In this document: positions 14,032 through 22,628 of the stretch, in pieces
How the letters are laid out: every line of letters starts with the position of its first letter
Numbering within the stretch: the first letter of the stretch is position 1
Assembly (NCBI GenBank): GCA_035550595.1
Contig: DASZOV010000087.1
Location: forward strand, 1-22,818
Direction of reading: 5' to 3'
DNA length: 22,818 nt
Source: CALFMR01 sp035550595
GTDB lineage: Bacteria; Acidobacteriota; Vicinamibacteria; Vicinamibacterales; SCN-69-37
The notes under the pieces: generated by a model
Told to the model about the DNA's origin: nothing
The model's database searches: none
What the model saw: the letters and a program-made list of their open reading frames with translations, nothing else
Made by a program: the position numbers and the translations under genes

Positions 14032-17000
14032 TCAGAACCGGAAGCGCACGCCGAGGCGCACCGTCCGGAGTGGTCGCACCGACAGCACTTCACCGAACGT
14101 CGGCGAGTTGACGTTCGTGTCAATGGCCGCGTAGTTCACCGTGTTGAAGAGGTTCGTCGCATTCACGTTGATCGAGAGTCCGCGCGTCCCACCAAGCGTC
14201 ACGTCGCGCGTGAACTGCGCGTTCACCTGGTGCGACGAGGGACCAATCACCATGTTGCGCAGCGAGTCGCCGAACGTGCCCGCCGCGGGCACGGCGAAGG
14301 CGGCCGTGTTGAAGTACTCGTCGATGGTCGGATTGGCGAGCGTGATGGGCAGTCCCGTGTAATCGGCGCGGAGCGTGCCGCCGATACCCTGCGCCACGTC
14401 GGACGCGCACGTCGAGCACCGCACGGTCAGCGGCGTGCCGGTCTCCCACGTCATGTTGGCCGACAGCCGCCAGTCACCGGCGATGGCCGCGAGCCATCCG
14501 CCCTGACTCAGCCAGCGGTGATCGCGGCCGAACGGCAACTCGACGTTCAGGTTGCCCGTCACCTGATGCCGGCGATCGAAGTTGGACAGTCCCCACTCGG
14601 CGGCCAGATCCTGATCGTCCTGCGCGACCGTTGCGCCACCACCGGTGGCCGTCGTGTCGTCACGAGACTTCGACAGCGTGTAGACGAAGCCGCCCGACAC
14701 GCCGCGCGATTGACGCTTCTGCAAGCGGAACGAGACGCCGTTCATGCGCGACGCGCCTTCCGACGACTGCCAGGTGAACGCCTGGACGTCTGGGATGCGA
14801 AGCCCGTCGGGACCGCGGTTCGGCGCGCGCAGCATGTCGAGATCGGCGCCGACGGTGCCGATGTACGTCACGCCCGCATTCCACGTCTGCGACAACTGCC
14901 GGTTGTAGTCGACGTTCCACTGATGAATCAGTCCGAGCTGGTAGTCACGCTCGATGCCGTAGTTGTTCGTGACGACGTCGGGCGACGTCGCGGCGAAGGC
15001 ATCGGCGAGCGTGAGCGGCGCGGCGACCGTGCCGATGGCCGTTCCCGTCTCGAAGAACGGCGGCTGCTGGGCGAGTTGTTGGGCAATCTGCGCATATGCG
15101 CCGGTGTTGTAACTCAGGCCGTAGCCGAAACGAATGACCGTGCGGTTGGTGGCGCGCCAGGCGATGCCAACACGCGGCGCGACGTTGTTCCAATCGGTGT
15201 TGACGAGCCCGGCTGGAAACATGCCGTTGTACGGGCCCGTGTCGCCGGACTCGACGGGCGCGACCGCCGTGAAATCCGGCGTGGCGTCGAGGTTCACGAG
15301 ATGCCCATCCGTCTCGGTGAACGGCCGCACGAGGTTGTACTGAACGCCGTAGTTGATCGTCCAGTGCGCCTTCCATCGCCAGTCGTCCTGGACGTAGGCG
15401 CTCATCTGCCGGCCGCGGAGCGCGATCGGCGTCGAGATGCCGTCGGCGCTCGCGCCGAACTGGCGCGTTGCCTGTTGCGGCAGCCCCAGGAGGAAATCCG
15501 CGAAATCCTGACCGCTGTTCGCGAAGAGGCTGTCGCCGCCGGTGTAGAGGCCAGTGAAGGTGAACGTGCCCCTCGCGTTCGCGTCCGACCGCGTGCGATC
15601 GTTCTGCTGCTCGAACGTGATGCCCGCGCGGAACGTATGCCCGGCGGCCGGGCGCGTCCAGTTGTAGCTCACCTGCCAGGTGTCGTTGGTCCGCTCCGAC
15701 GGCGCGGCGTCACGAAGCGACGTGAAGCTGCCGAACGTGAGATTCGGTAGGCCCCAGTCGAACGGATCGGTCGCGATGCCGCCAATGCCCGAGTCGCCCG
15801 CGACGTTCTGAGCGAAGGCAAACGCACCGAGCGACGTCGACGCACGGCGATCGAACGACACCGAGACGGTGTGGATGGTCCGGCCGTAGCGCATGTTCAG
15901 CGAAATCGGCACACTCAAGGCCGATCCGCGCGTCGTGCCATCGAGCAGCGGAAACACGTTCGGGCGGTCGCCGTCGTTCCGCCGATAACTCACCTGCGCG
16001 GACAGGGTCGCGTTCAACCGCGCAGGACCAGTCTGCTGCCCGCCACGGCCGCCGCGTCCGCCGAATCCGCCAAAGCCGCCGCGGCCTCCACGACCGGTCT
16101 GCTGGCCCGTGAGGCTATGGGTGAAGCGCAGGTTGAACGTGTCGTTCGCCGTGTGTTGGGTACTGAGGCGCCGATAATTCTGCACGCTGCCCGGCAACGT
16201 CGGCTCGGGAATGAACTGCAGGAGCGCGAGCGACGTGGGATCGAGACGACTCGCTGGAATCCGATTGCCGGCGAACGGCAGACCTGTCGAGGGATCGATG
16301 ATGGGGGACGTGCTCGACGAAAAGTCCCCCGCGCGAAACGCGTCGTCAGGCACCGTCGCGTATTGATCGAAGACGCTGCCTTGATGGTTCCCCGTGTAAC
16401 TGAAGTTGAACGTCGTCCTCCCCGTGCCGTCGTAGATATGCGGGATCTTCGCGGGGCCGCCGATGGTCGTCGACACCGTCTGCTGCAGGTAGCCCTGCTT
16501 CGACGGCGCGTCACCGCGGAGCGCGTACGGCGCCGAGTCGAACGCGGATGAGCCCAGATCGTAGTTCGCGTTGACTTGCACGCGATTCGCGCCGCCGAGC
16601 CGGCCGCCAAACCCGCCACGTCCGCCGAAACCGCCCGGCCCACCGCCGCGACCGATGAGGCCACCCGGCCCCCCGAGGGTCGCGCCGGCAATTGGCGGTC
16701 CGGCCGCGTCACCCAGCCTGAAGTCGCCGCGGCCGATCGCCGCGAGGCGATCTTCGAGTTGACCGCGATCGAGCGAGACCATGCTGCCGCTCACCGCCAC
16801 CGACTCGGTCGGGGCATCGGTCGAGAAGCCCGGTGGAAGCAGCCTCGCGGCCGGGTCGGTCGTCAGGTCCGTCTCGGATGCCAGTAAGTCGGCGCCGGCC
16901 GAACTGGACGCGACGTCCTCGGTGCGCACCGACAACGACTGGAATCGCGACGCGCCGGCCGCGCCTGCTCCGGCGCCGCGTCCACGCCGGCCGTTGCCGG

Positions 17001-17589
17001 CTGCCGACGTGGAAGCCGTGGCCGTCGTGCTCGCCCCTTCACGCCCGGTCGGCGATGGCGTTGTCGCCTTGCCCGGCTCAGCGGCCGCTGCACCGGCGGC
17101 TGGCAACGCCTCAGCCACTGGCATCGACGCGCCTGGTGTACGGGAGACGAGCGGCAGATTGACGTCGAGCGTCGCGTCACAGGACGCTGCGTCGATCGCG
17201 ACGGTCTTGTCGGCGGCGACGAATGCCGTGAGCTCGATGTGCACGTCGGCCGCACCCTCGGGTAGGAGCAGCGCATACGTGCCGTCGAGATCGGTTGACG
17301 TGGCCGCGGCAATGACGCCACCGCGACGCGCGACGATGGATGCACCTGGTAGCGGGAGGCCGTCGTGGCTCACGACACCATGGACGCGGCACGGTGCGCC
17401 TCGCTGTGAAGATGCCGGTGCCGCAGACGCCGTCGGTGCCGGACGAACCGAGGAACTGGCGGGCGTAGCCCCTGCCGCAGTCGCCCCGTCCTGCGGGGCT
17501 CCGGCTGCGCGCGGCCAGGCGGCCGCGGCAAAGACCAGCGCCGCGGCGACGGCAATCGTCCCGATCCCTTTCACGCTCCGAGCCGGCAT
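14032..17589 (-). CDS. TonB-dependent receptor with carboxypeptidase regulatory-like domain
   Basis: An 1185-residue outer-membrane receptor of the acidobacterial type. It has a signal peptide (1 to about 30), an Ala/Ser/Pro-rich linker, then a carboxypeptidase regulatory-like beta-sandwich (about 66-146: HGVVSHDGLPLPGASIVARR, STDLDGTYALLLPEG). A second linker leads to a weak plug-like segment (ESVAVSGSMVSLDRGQLE) and a large beta-barrel from about 335. Landmarks are IGGPAKIPHIYDGTGRTTFNFSYTGNH, NRIPASRLDPTSLALLQFIPEP and the C-terminal LRTVRLGVRFRF. Gly/Arg/Phe tracts lie at 303-333 and 499-518. Start ATG 17589 has AGAGG 5-6 bases upstream. It probably imports a large or scarce ligand such as a peptide, glycan or metal chelate with TonB energy; the ligand is unknown. 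It is followed by the VWFA gene on the same strand. Confidence 0.9.
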   Translation of the reverse strand: MPARSVKGIGTIAVAAALVFAAAAWPRAAGAPQDGATAAGATPASSSVRPAPTASAAPASSQRGAPCRVHGVVSHDGLPLPGASIVARRGGVIAAATSTDLDGTYALLLPEGAADVHIELTAFVAADKTVAIDAASCDATLDVNLPLVSRTPGASMPVAEALPAAGAAAAEPGKATTPSPTGREGASTTATASTSAAGNGRRGRGAGAGAAGASRFQSLSVRTEDVASSSAGADLLASETDLTTDPAARLLPPGFSTDAPTESVAVSGSMVSLDRGQLEDRLAAIGRGDFRLGDAAGPPIAGATLGGPGGLIGRGGGPGGFGGRGGFGGRLGGANRVQVNANYDLGSSAFDSAPYALRGDAPSKQGYLQQTVSTTIGGPAKIPHIYDGTGRTTFNFSYTGNHQGSVFDQYATVPDDAFRAGDFSSSTSPIIDPSTGLPFAGNRIPASRLDPTSLALLQFIPEPTLPGSVQNYRRLSTQHTANDTFNLRFTHSLTGQQTGRGGRGGFGGFGGRGGRGGQQTGPARLNATLSAQVSYRRNDGDRPNVFPLLDGTTRGSALSVPISLNMRYGRTIHTVSVSFDRRASTSLGAFAFAQNVAGDSGIGGIATDPFDWGLPNLTFGSFTSLRDAAPSERTNDTWQVSYNWTRPAAGHTFRAGITFEQQNDRTRSDANARGTFTFTGLYTGGDSLFANSGQDFADFLLGLPQQATRQFGASADGISTPIALRGRQMSAYVQDDWRWKAHWTINYGVQYNLVRPFTETDGHLVNLDATPDFTAVAPVESGDTGPYNGMFPAGLVNTDWNNVAPRVGIAWRATNRTVIRFGYGLSYNTGAYAQIAQQLAQQPPFFETGTAIGTVAAPLTLADAFAATSPDVVTNNYGIERDYQLGLIHQWNVDYNRQLSQTWNAGVTYIGTVGADLDMLRAPNRGPDGLRIPDVQAFTWQSSEGASRMNGVSFRLQKRQSRGVSGGFVYTLSKSRDDTTATGGGATVAQDDQDLAAEWGLSNFDRRHQVTGNLNVELPFGRDHRWLSQGGWLAAIAGDWRLSANMTWETGTPLTVRCSTCASDVAQGIGGTLRADYTGLPITLANPTIDEYFNTAAFAVPAAGTFGDSLRNMVIGPSSHQVNAQFTRDVTLGGTRGLSINVNATNLFNTVNYAAIDTNVNSPTFGEVLSVRPLRTVRLGVRFRF

Positions 17590-17717
17590 GGTCGCCTCTG
17601 GCCAATCGGACGCGCGATGGGCTGCCGCCGATGGACGTTGAGTGTTACGACCGGCCGTGCAACCACGTTCCGCCGGCCGCCGGTGGCGGTGTGTGAAAAA
17701 ACTGTGTCAGCCGCGGG
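17590..17717 (-). promoter_or_regulatory. Gap upstream of TonB receptor, possible promoter
   Basis: 128 bases separate the aminopeptidase stop from the TonB receptor start. On the minus strand there is a run of six T after a short weak stem near 17695-17718, then a GC-rich imperfect palindrome near 17670-17690. The T-run could mark partial termination after the aminopeptidase gene, and the gap could hold a separate promoter for the receptor. Neither can be placed with confidence. Confidence 0.25.
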
Positions 17718-19262
17718 CTATCGCCGCGTGCCGACGATGCGCTCGATGTCGGAGATGCGGCGAGGCGCCTTGGCGGAGAGCATCACCGGACCGTCGGCCG
17801 TCATGAGGAACGAGTCCTCGATGCGGACGCCCATGTCGCGATACTTCGCGACGGCTGGCGCGAGCGCGGCGCGGAGCGCAGTGCCGTCCGGCGTCTTCGG
17901 CAGGCTGTCGAGCGCGGCCGGGCGGATGTACAGCCCCGGCTCGATGACGAACGTCGTGCCGACGTCGAGCCGGTCGAGCGGATCGTGGACGTCGAGGCCG
18001 ATGCCATGCGTTGGCGCGTGTGGGAACCAGAGGCTCACTTGGGACGCGGCGTCGGCGAGCGGCACGACGAGTCCCAACGGACGAAGTCCCTCGGCGAAGA
18101 CCGCCCGAGCCGCGTCATTCACCGCCGTCTGAGTCGCTCCCGGCCGTGCGGCCGCGATGCCGGCGTCCTGCGCGCGCAACACGAGCTCATAGAGCGCGCG
18201 TTGTTCGCGCGTGAAGCGACCGTTGACCGGATACGTCCGCGTGATGTCGCCGGTCAGGTGTTCGAAACTCGACGCGGCGTCGACGAGCAACAGCTCGCCG
18301 TCGCGCATCTGCCGCGTCGACTCGAGATAATGCAGCGTCGTCGCATTCGAACCGCTGGCGACGATCGAAGGGTAGCCTTGCTCGAGCGCCCCGTGCGCGC
18401 GCGACCAGTATTCAATGGCGGCCTGGACTTCGTATTCCCAGCGCCCCGGGCGCGCCGCTTTCATTCCTTCGACCTGCGCTTCGGCCGAGATCTCGACGCT
18501 GTGCCGGAGGACGAGCTGTTCATACGGCGTCTTGATCGCGCGTTCGGCGTCGAGCACGTCGCGCGCGCTGCACGCTGTGACGCCGTGATACCGCGCCACC
18601 ATCTGACGCACCCACTCGACGTGCGAACGATCGGGCGGCGCCTCGGCGGCATCCTGCGCATCGACATCGAGCGCGTCGGCCGTGCAGAGGCGCGCGCGGC
18701 CCGCAGCCTTCGCGGCGGCGAACTCGCTCGGTCGTGTTGGTGAAGCGGAAGGCGATCCGGTGGTGCCGTGGTCGTCGTCACCGAGCAGGCGCGCCATGAA
18801 CGCGTCGAACGCTTCATGTCCGTGCTCGGGATACACCGCCGTGATGCCGCTCGTCGACGTCACTTCGGCCGGCGTCAGGATGTGACCGTACCAAAGCTCG
18901 CGAAACGGATCGGTCGCGCGCGTGAAGACCGTCGCCTTCTCGCCAGCCGCTCCTGGCGCGAGCACGAGAATCGTCTCTTCTTGATCGAGACCGGTGAGAT
19001 ACAACAGGTCCGAGTTCTGTCGGTACTTGTAGTCGATGTCCGCCGAATAGACGCGCGCCGGCGCGCTCCACACGACCAGCACCGACTCCGGTCCGAGCCG
19101 CGCCATCGTCTTCTCCCGATGGGCGGCGAGATCGGCGAGATACGCACCTTTTCCGCCGAACGGCGGCAGATCAGCGCGAATCGGACGCGGCGTCGCGACC
19201 CATAGTGCGACAGCAGCCAAGCCGGCGACGACGGTTCGTCTCCATGGCGCGGGAGTGGCCAT
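17718..19262 (-). CDS. pepP: Secreted Xaa-Pro aminopeptidase (M24B family)
   Basis: A 514-residue metallopeptidase that removes N-terminal residues preceding proline. The catalytic pita-bread domain (about 240-510) has all five dimetal ligands: D328 (LLLVDAA), D339 (TGDITRTYPV), H419 (PTHGIGLDVHD), E441 (FVIEPGLY) and E482 (VRIEDSFL). The likely catalytic H311 is in TLHYLES. The N-terminal aminopeptidase P domain (about 36-160) shows YRQNSDLLYLTGLDQEE. Unlike the cytoplasmic E. coli enzyme, a signal peptide precedes it (WRRTVVAGLAAVALWVA, then Ala30), so it is probably periplasmic or secreted. A low-complexity insert (about 161-212) joins the two domains. It starts 7 bases after the kinase stop, making it the third gene of the response regulator-kinase operon. 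AGGTGA directly abuts the ATG, an unusually short spacing. Confidence 0.92.
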   Translation of the reverse strand: MATPAPWRRTVVAGLAAVALWVATPRPIRADLPPFGGKGAYLADLAAHREKTMARLGPESVLVVWSAPARVYSADIDYKYRQNSDLLYLTGLDQEETILVLAPGAAGEKATVFTRATDPFRELWYGHILTPAEVTSTSGITAVYPEHGHEAFDAFMARLLGDDDHGTTGSPSASPTRPSEFAAAKAAGRARLCTADALDVDAQDAAEAPPDRSHVEWVRQMVARYHGVTACSARDVLDAERAIKTPYEQLVLRHSVEISAEAQVEGMKAARPGRWEYEVQAAIEYWSRAHGALEQGYPSIVASGSNATTLHYLESTRQMRDGELLLVDAASSFEHLTGDITRTYPVNGRFTREQRALYELVLRAQDAGIAAARPGATQTAVNDAARAVFAEGLRPLGLVVPLADAASQVSLWFPHAPTHGIGLDVHDPLDRLDVGTTFVIEPGLYIRPAALDSLPKTPDGTALRAALAPAVAKYRDMGVRIEDSFLMTADGPVMLSAKAPRRISDIERIVGTRR

Positions 19263-19269
19263 TCACCTG

Positions 19270-20787
19270 TCAGTGTCTCATCGAATCGGCCGGCAGCGCG
19301 ATCGTGAACCGGGCGCCGCCGCCCGGCACGTTCTCGGCGCCGACCGTGCCGCCATGACGCTCGACGATGGCCTGCACGATCGACAGACCGAGACCGCTGC
19401 CCGACGGCACCGCGGTGCCGGCACGCGACTCGTCCGCCTTGTAGAAACGATCGAAGACGTACGGCAGATGCTCGGGCGCGATTCCCGATCCAGTGTCTTC
19501 AACCGTGAAGACGACGGCGTCGTCCTTGCGCGAGACGCGCACGTCGACCGTACCGCCAGAGGGCGTGTGACGGACGGCGTTGGCGACCAGGTTCTGGAGC
19601 GCCTGCTCGAGGCGATTGGGATCGGCGGGGATCGTCTCGACGGTCGCGTCCTGCGTCGTGCGCAGCGTGACGCCGTAATCGCGGACGACCGGGTCGTGGC
19701 GATCACGGATGCGATCGAGCAGGTGCGCGACGGCCACGGGCTCGATGCGCAGGGCACCGCCGCCACCTTCGAGCCGCGCGAGATCGAGCAGGTCGCCGAT
19801 GATGTGCTCGAGCCGCTCGGTTTCCTCGTTGACGATCTGCAAGTACCGCGCGCGCGTGGCCTCGTCGAGAGGAAGATCGGCCATGCCGAGCGTCTCGACG
19901 TAGCCGCGAATGGCCGCGAGCGGCGTCATCAGCTCGTGCGAGACGTCGGCGAGGAGTTGTCGGCGCGTCCGGTCGGCGTCCTCGAGCGCATGCGTGCGCT
20001 GCTCGAGCTGCCCAGCCATCTCGTTGAACGCGCGCGCGAACAGCGTCACTTCGTCGCCGCCCGACTCGGGCGCACGCGCGGTCGTGTCGCCAGCACCAAT
20101 AGCGCGCGCCACCTGCTGCAGGCCTCGAAGGCGTCGGTGCGTGGGACGCGCGATGACGAGCGCGGCGACCGCGGTACCGGCGACGAGTAGAACGAGCGCG
20201 ACCACGGCCAGCGTCGGGCCGAGCGCGCGGAGCGCGAGCGACAGCGGCGGAGGCTCGCGCGCGACACCCACGAGCCCAACCTGTTTGCCACTGACGAAGA
20301 CGGGCGTGTACTCGGCCGTCCAGGAGGACTGGCCGAAACCGTCGCCGAAAAAGCGGCGACCGCGATCGCTCCCTCCGCCGCCACGGCCACGGCGCTCTTC
20401 ACCGATGGACGGTGCGGCACCCGTGTGGAGCTCGTCGAAGAGACGGCCACGCGTCGCGCGCACGAGTGACGGCGGCGGCGGTACCCTCCGGCTCACGGCC
20501 AGCCGCCCATCGTCGAGCGCGATGACGAAGCCGCGGGGCACCGACGCGTACCGGCCGTTCAAATAGCTGTCGATGTCGGCGCCGGGCTGGCCGGACAGAA
20601 GCGCACCGACATCTGCGGCGAGCGTGTTCGCGAACTGCGCCGGCGATCGGTTGGGGAACAGATCCACCATCCGGCCGGTCATCCAGAGGAACACGAGGCC
20701 TTGCGCAGCGAGCAGCGCCGCGAGCAGGGCGATGAAGCCCAGCGCGATGCGCCAGTACAGGCTGCGATACCAGACCGGGTCAGACAT
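19270..20787 (-). CDS. Sensor histidine kinase (two-component system)
   Basis: A 505-residue membrane histidine kinase. TM1 is at about 14-36 and TM2 at about 190-213, enclosing a periplasmic sensor of about 150 residues with an Arg/Gly tract (131-147, RRGRGGGGSDRGRR). HAMP spans about 213-266. The HisKA motif LLADVSHELMTPLAAIRGYVE has the phospho-acceptor H284. The ATPase domain has an N box (LQNLVANAVRHTP, N399/N403), G1 (DTGSGIAP), F (FDRFYKAD) and G2 (GSGLGLSI). All catalytic parts look intact. The ATG at 20787 overlaps the regulator's stop by 8 bases, so the two are translationally coupled. The frame stays open well upstream, but that is regulator shadow. The signal is unknown; the downstream secreted peptidase hints at an envelope or peptide cue. 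Confidence 0.94.
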   Translation of the reverse strand: MSDPVWYRSLYWRIALGFIALLAALLAAQGLVFLWMTGRMVDLFPNRSPAQFANTLAADVGALLSGQPGADIDSYLNGRYASVPRGFVIALDDGRLAVSRRVPPPPSLVRATRGRLFDELHTGAAPSIGEERRGRGGGGSDRGRRFFGDGFGQSSWTAEYTPVFVSGKQVGLVGVAREPPPLSLALRALGPTLAVVALVLLVAGTAVAALVIARPTHRRLRGLQQVARAIGAGDTTARAPESGGDEVTLFARAFNEMAGQLEQRTHALEDADRTRRQLLADVSHELMTPLAAIRGYVETLGMADLPLDEATRARYLQIVNEETERLEHIIGDLLDLARLEGGGGALRIEPVAVAHLLDRIRDRHDPVVRDYGVTLRTTQDATVETIPADPNRLEQALQNLVANAVRHTPSGGTVDVRVSRKDDAVVFTVEDTGSGIAPEHLPYVFDRFYKADESRAGTAVPSGSGLGLSIVQAIVERHGGTVGAENVPGGGARFTIALPADSMRH

Positions 20788-21535
20788 CGCTGAACTTGTA
20801 GCCCGTGCCCCAGACGGTGAGGATGAGACGCGGATCGCGCGTATCGGCCTCGATCTTCTGGCGCAGGCGCTTGACGAGCGTATCCACGCTGCGCTCGGTG
20901 ACGTGCGTGTCCTCGGTCCAGATGCGGGCGAGCAGCATCTCGCGTGTGAAGACAATGCCCGGGTGCGAGGCGAGCAGGTGCAGGACGTCGAACTCGTGCG
21001 GCGTGAGATCGATCGCCTCGCCATCGACGGTTGCCTGGCGCCGCGCCGGATCGATACGCAGCGTGCCGACCACAATCGGCGAGCGCGACAGTCCCGGCGG
21101 CCCGAGCCGATCGACGCGCGGACGCCGCAGGAGCGCACGAGCGCGGGCGACGAGCTCGCGAATGCCGAATGGCTTGGTCAGATAGTCGTCGGCGCCGCTG
21201 TCGAGGCCGAGGACTTTGTCGGTCTCCTCGCGACGCGCGGTCAGCATCAGGATGGGAACGTCGGCGTTCAGGCGCTGCCGGCGGATCTCGCGGCAGACCG
21301 TCACGCCATCGACGCGCGGCAGCATGAGGTCGAGGACGACGAGGTCGAAGCGCTCGGCCTCGGTCTGACGGAGAGCAGCGTCGCCGGCGGCGGCCTCGGC
21401 GACCTCCAACCCCTCGAGGCGAAGGTGCAGCGCGACGAGCTCGCGGATGTGTGGCTCGTCTTCGACGACCAGCGCGCGACGCGGGCGCTCGGGCGCCGGC
21501 ACGTGCCGGTCCGGCGTGGACACGGATTCCTTCAT
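20780..21535 (-). CDS. OmpR/PhoB-family response regulator
   Basis: A 251-residue DNA-binding regulator. The receiver domain (about 20-135) has the acidic pair E25/D26, phospho-acceptor D69 (LVVLDLMLP), T99 (MLTAR) and K121 (LTKPFG). The winged-helix domain (about 155-249) shows LTPHEFDVLHLLASHPG, FTREMLLARIW, RSVDTLVKRLRQKI and VWGTGYKF. The start MKESV at 21535 places GGTGAG about 6 bases upstream. Two upstream in-frame ATGs (21541 and 21568) are possible, the former sitting almost on the SD-like sequence and the latter without one. It is the first gene of the regulator-kinase-aminopeptidase operon and probably controls it, perhaps with the TonB/VWFA genes beyond (inferred). Confidence 0.94.
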   Translation of the reverse strand: MKESVSTPDRHVPAPERPRRALVVEDEPHIRELVALHLRLEGLEVAEAAAGDAALRQTEAERFDLVVLDLMLPRVDGVTVCREIRRQRLNADVPILMLTARREETDKVLGLDSGADDYLTKPFGIRELVARARALLRRPRVDRLGPPGLSRSPIVVGTLRIDPARRQATVDGEAIDLTPHEFDVLHLLASHPGIVFTREMLLARIWTEDTHVTERSVDTLVKRLRQKIEADTRDPRLILTVWGTGYKFSDV

Positions 21536-21541
21536 CTCCAT

Positions 21542-21863
21542 CTCACCTGAACTACGACGCGGCCGCATGGTCCATACGTGAAGATTCGGTGACAGCGGGA
21601 ACGCGGGTCATCTTACGTGGACGGATGGACCGGCGGGAAGGACGTTCCCATCAGGGCCAAACGGCAGGCCGGCGCGGGTAGCAATGTTCATGCTGCCGAC
21701 CGGCTGCATCGCTCCAGGCGGCCAGCGCGGGTCAATTTTTCCTGGGATTTTCTAACAAAGACGCCGCGTGAGTGAAGGCCGCGCCGACGGGCCGGCGTCT
21801 TGCAATAGGCGTCAGCGATTGCCCGTCGACCGAGGACGCGGCCGCGCGGGAGCCATGACGGCC
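21542..21863. other. Intergenic region between divergent regulator and DUF4160 genes
   Basis: About 320 bases that should hold the promoter of the response regulator operon (minus strand) and of the DUF4160 gene (plus strand). An AT-rich patch at 21734-21762 (AATTTTTCC, ATTTTCTAACAAAG) stands out against the GC-rich background and is the best candidate promoter or binding region. No repeat copy, RNA gene or recognisable protein was seen. Confidence 0.35.
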
Positions 21864-22121
21864 ATGAACGAGATCAGCCGGTTTTTCGGGATCGCCATCG
21901 CGATGTTCTACCGGGACGGGCACGTGCCGCGGTTCGATGCATTCGCGGCCGAGCACCACGTGCAGATCGACATCGACAGCGGCACGGTGACCGGTCCGTT
22001 CCCACCGCGGGCACTCGGGCTCGTGCTCGAGTGGCGGGCGCGGCACCTGGCCGAACTGCGTGCGAACTGGGAGCTGGCGCGGCTGAGTGGGCGGCTTCGG
22101 GCAATTGCGCCACTCGAGTAG
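21864..22121 (+). CDS. DUF4160 family protein
   Basis: An 85-residue protein. MNEISRFFGIAIAMFYRDGH and the C-terminal RALGLVLEWRARHLAELRANWELAR are characteristic of DUF4160 proteins, small cytoplasmic proteins often paired with DUF2442 proteins and suspected of belonging to toxin-antitoxin-like modules. In the usual family the segment after the first helix reads like PPHFHA.YGE. Here it is VPRFDAFAAEHH, so the conserved histidines are replaced. No DUF2442 partner follows. The start at 21864 fits the family's usual beginning. An ATG three codons earlier (21855) is possible, with GGGAG almost touching it. It converges on the terminator of the rRNA operon. Confidence 0.78.
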   Translation: MNEISRFFGIAIAMFYRDGHVPRFDAFAAEHHVQIDIDSGTVTGPFPPRALGLVLEWRARHLAELRANWELARLSGRLRAIAPLE

Positions 22122-22211
22122 TTGCCGTGCGGCGCGGCGGAATTCCGGCGATGCGCCGCGACCGCGGCCCTACGTCCGACGCCCGGCGTCGTCGGCCGGC
22201 CCATCGGACAC

Positions 22212-22243
22212 AAAAAAAGGGCCGATGCAGCGCATCGGCCCTT
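22212..22243 (-). terminator. Intrinsic terminator of the rRNA operon
   Basis: A perfect 10-bp stem with arms 22219-22228 (GGGCCGATGC) and 22232-22241 (GCATCGGCCC) and a 3-base loop. On the minus strand it is followed at once by seven T (complement of 22212-22218). It lies 16 bases after the 3' end of 5S rRNA, exactly where an rRNA operon terminator is expected. On the plus strand there is no T-run, so it acts on the minus strand only. Confidence 0.93.
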
Positions 22244-22259
22244 GTCGTTCGAGAAATAA

Positions 22260-22377
<118 letters not shown>

Positions 22378-22628
22378 AACCGACTCGGCGGAGCCTTTCC
22401 GCCGGATCTTGCTGGCCTCGGACACTCTCTCCCGTTGCGGGCGTCCTGGCGCAATGTATTGAGTGTGGCGGCGGAACATACGTCCGCCGGCACATGCGGG
22501 TGGCCGTCGTTGCCGGCGGCCCTCCGCGAACGGTCGAGCCGCGCGCGGGCGCGGCCCTTCCAACTGAATATCCTGCAAACGGTAGTTTCTCGTCACCACG
22601 GTCGTGAGCGTTGAAACAAAGAAATCAA
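22378..22628 (-). other. 23S-5S internal transcribed spacer
   Basis: About 250 bases between 23S and 5S rRNA. No tRNA gene was recognised. It should carry the processing stems for the rRNA ends, but none was traced in detail. Confidence 0.7.

Noticed and set aside
13986..14123. Extended N-terminus of the VWFA protein from ATG 14123
   Set aside because: It would overlap the 3' end of the TonB receptor gene and precede a complete signal peptide that has its own ribosome binding site at GTG 13985.
14230..15750. Plus-strand open frame of 506 codons opposite the TonB receptor
   Set aside because: Antisense shadow in GC-rich DNA; no domain, no ribosome binding site.
22378..22628. tRNA gene in the 23S-5S spacer
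   Set aside because: No T-loop GTTCGA-type motif in proper context or cloverleaf could be traced by eye.
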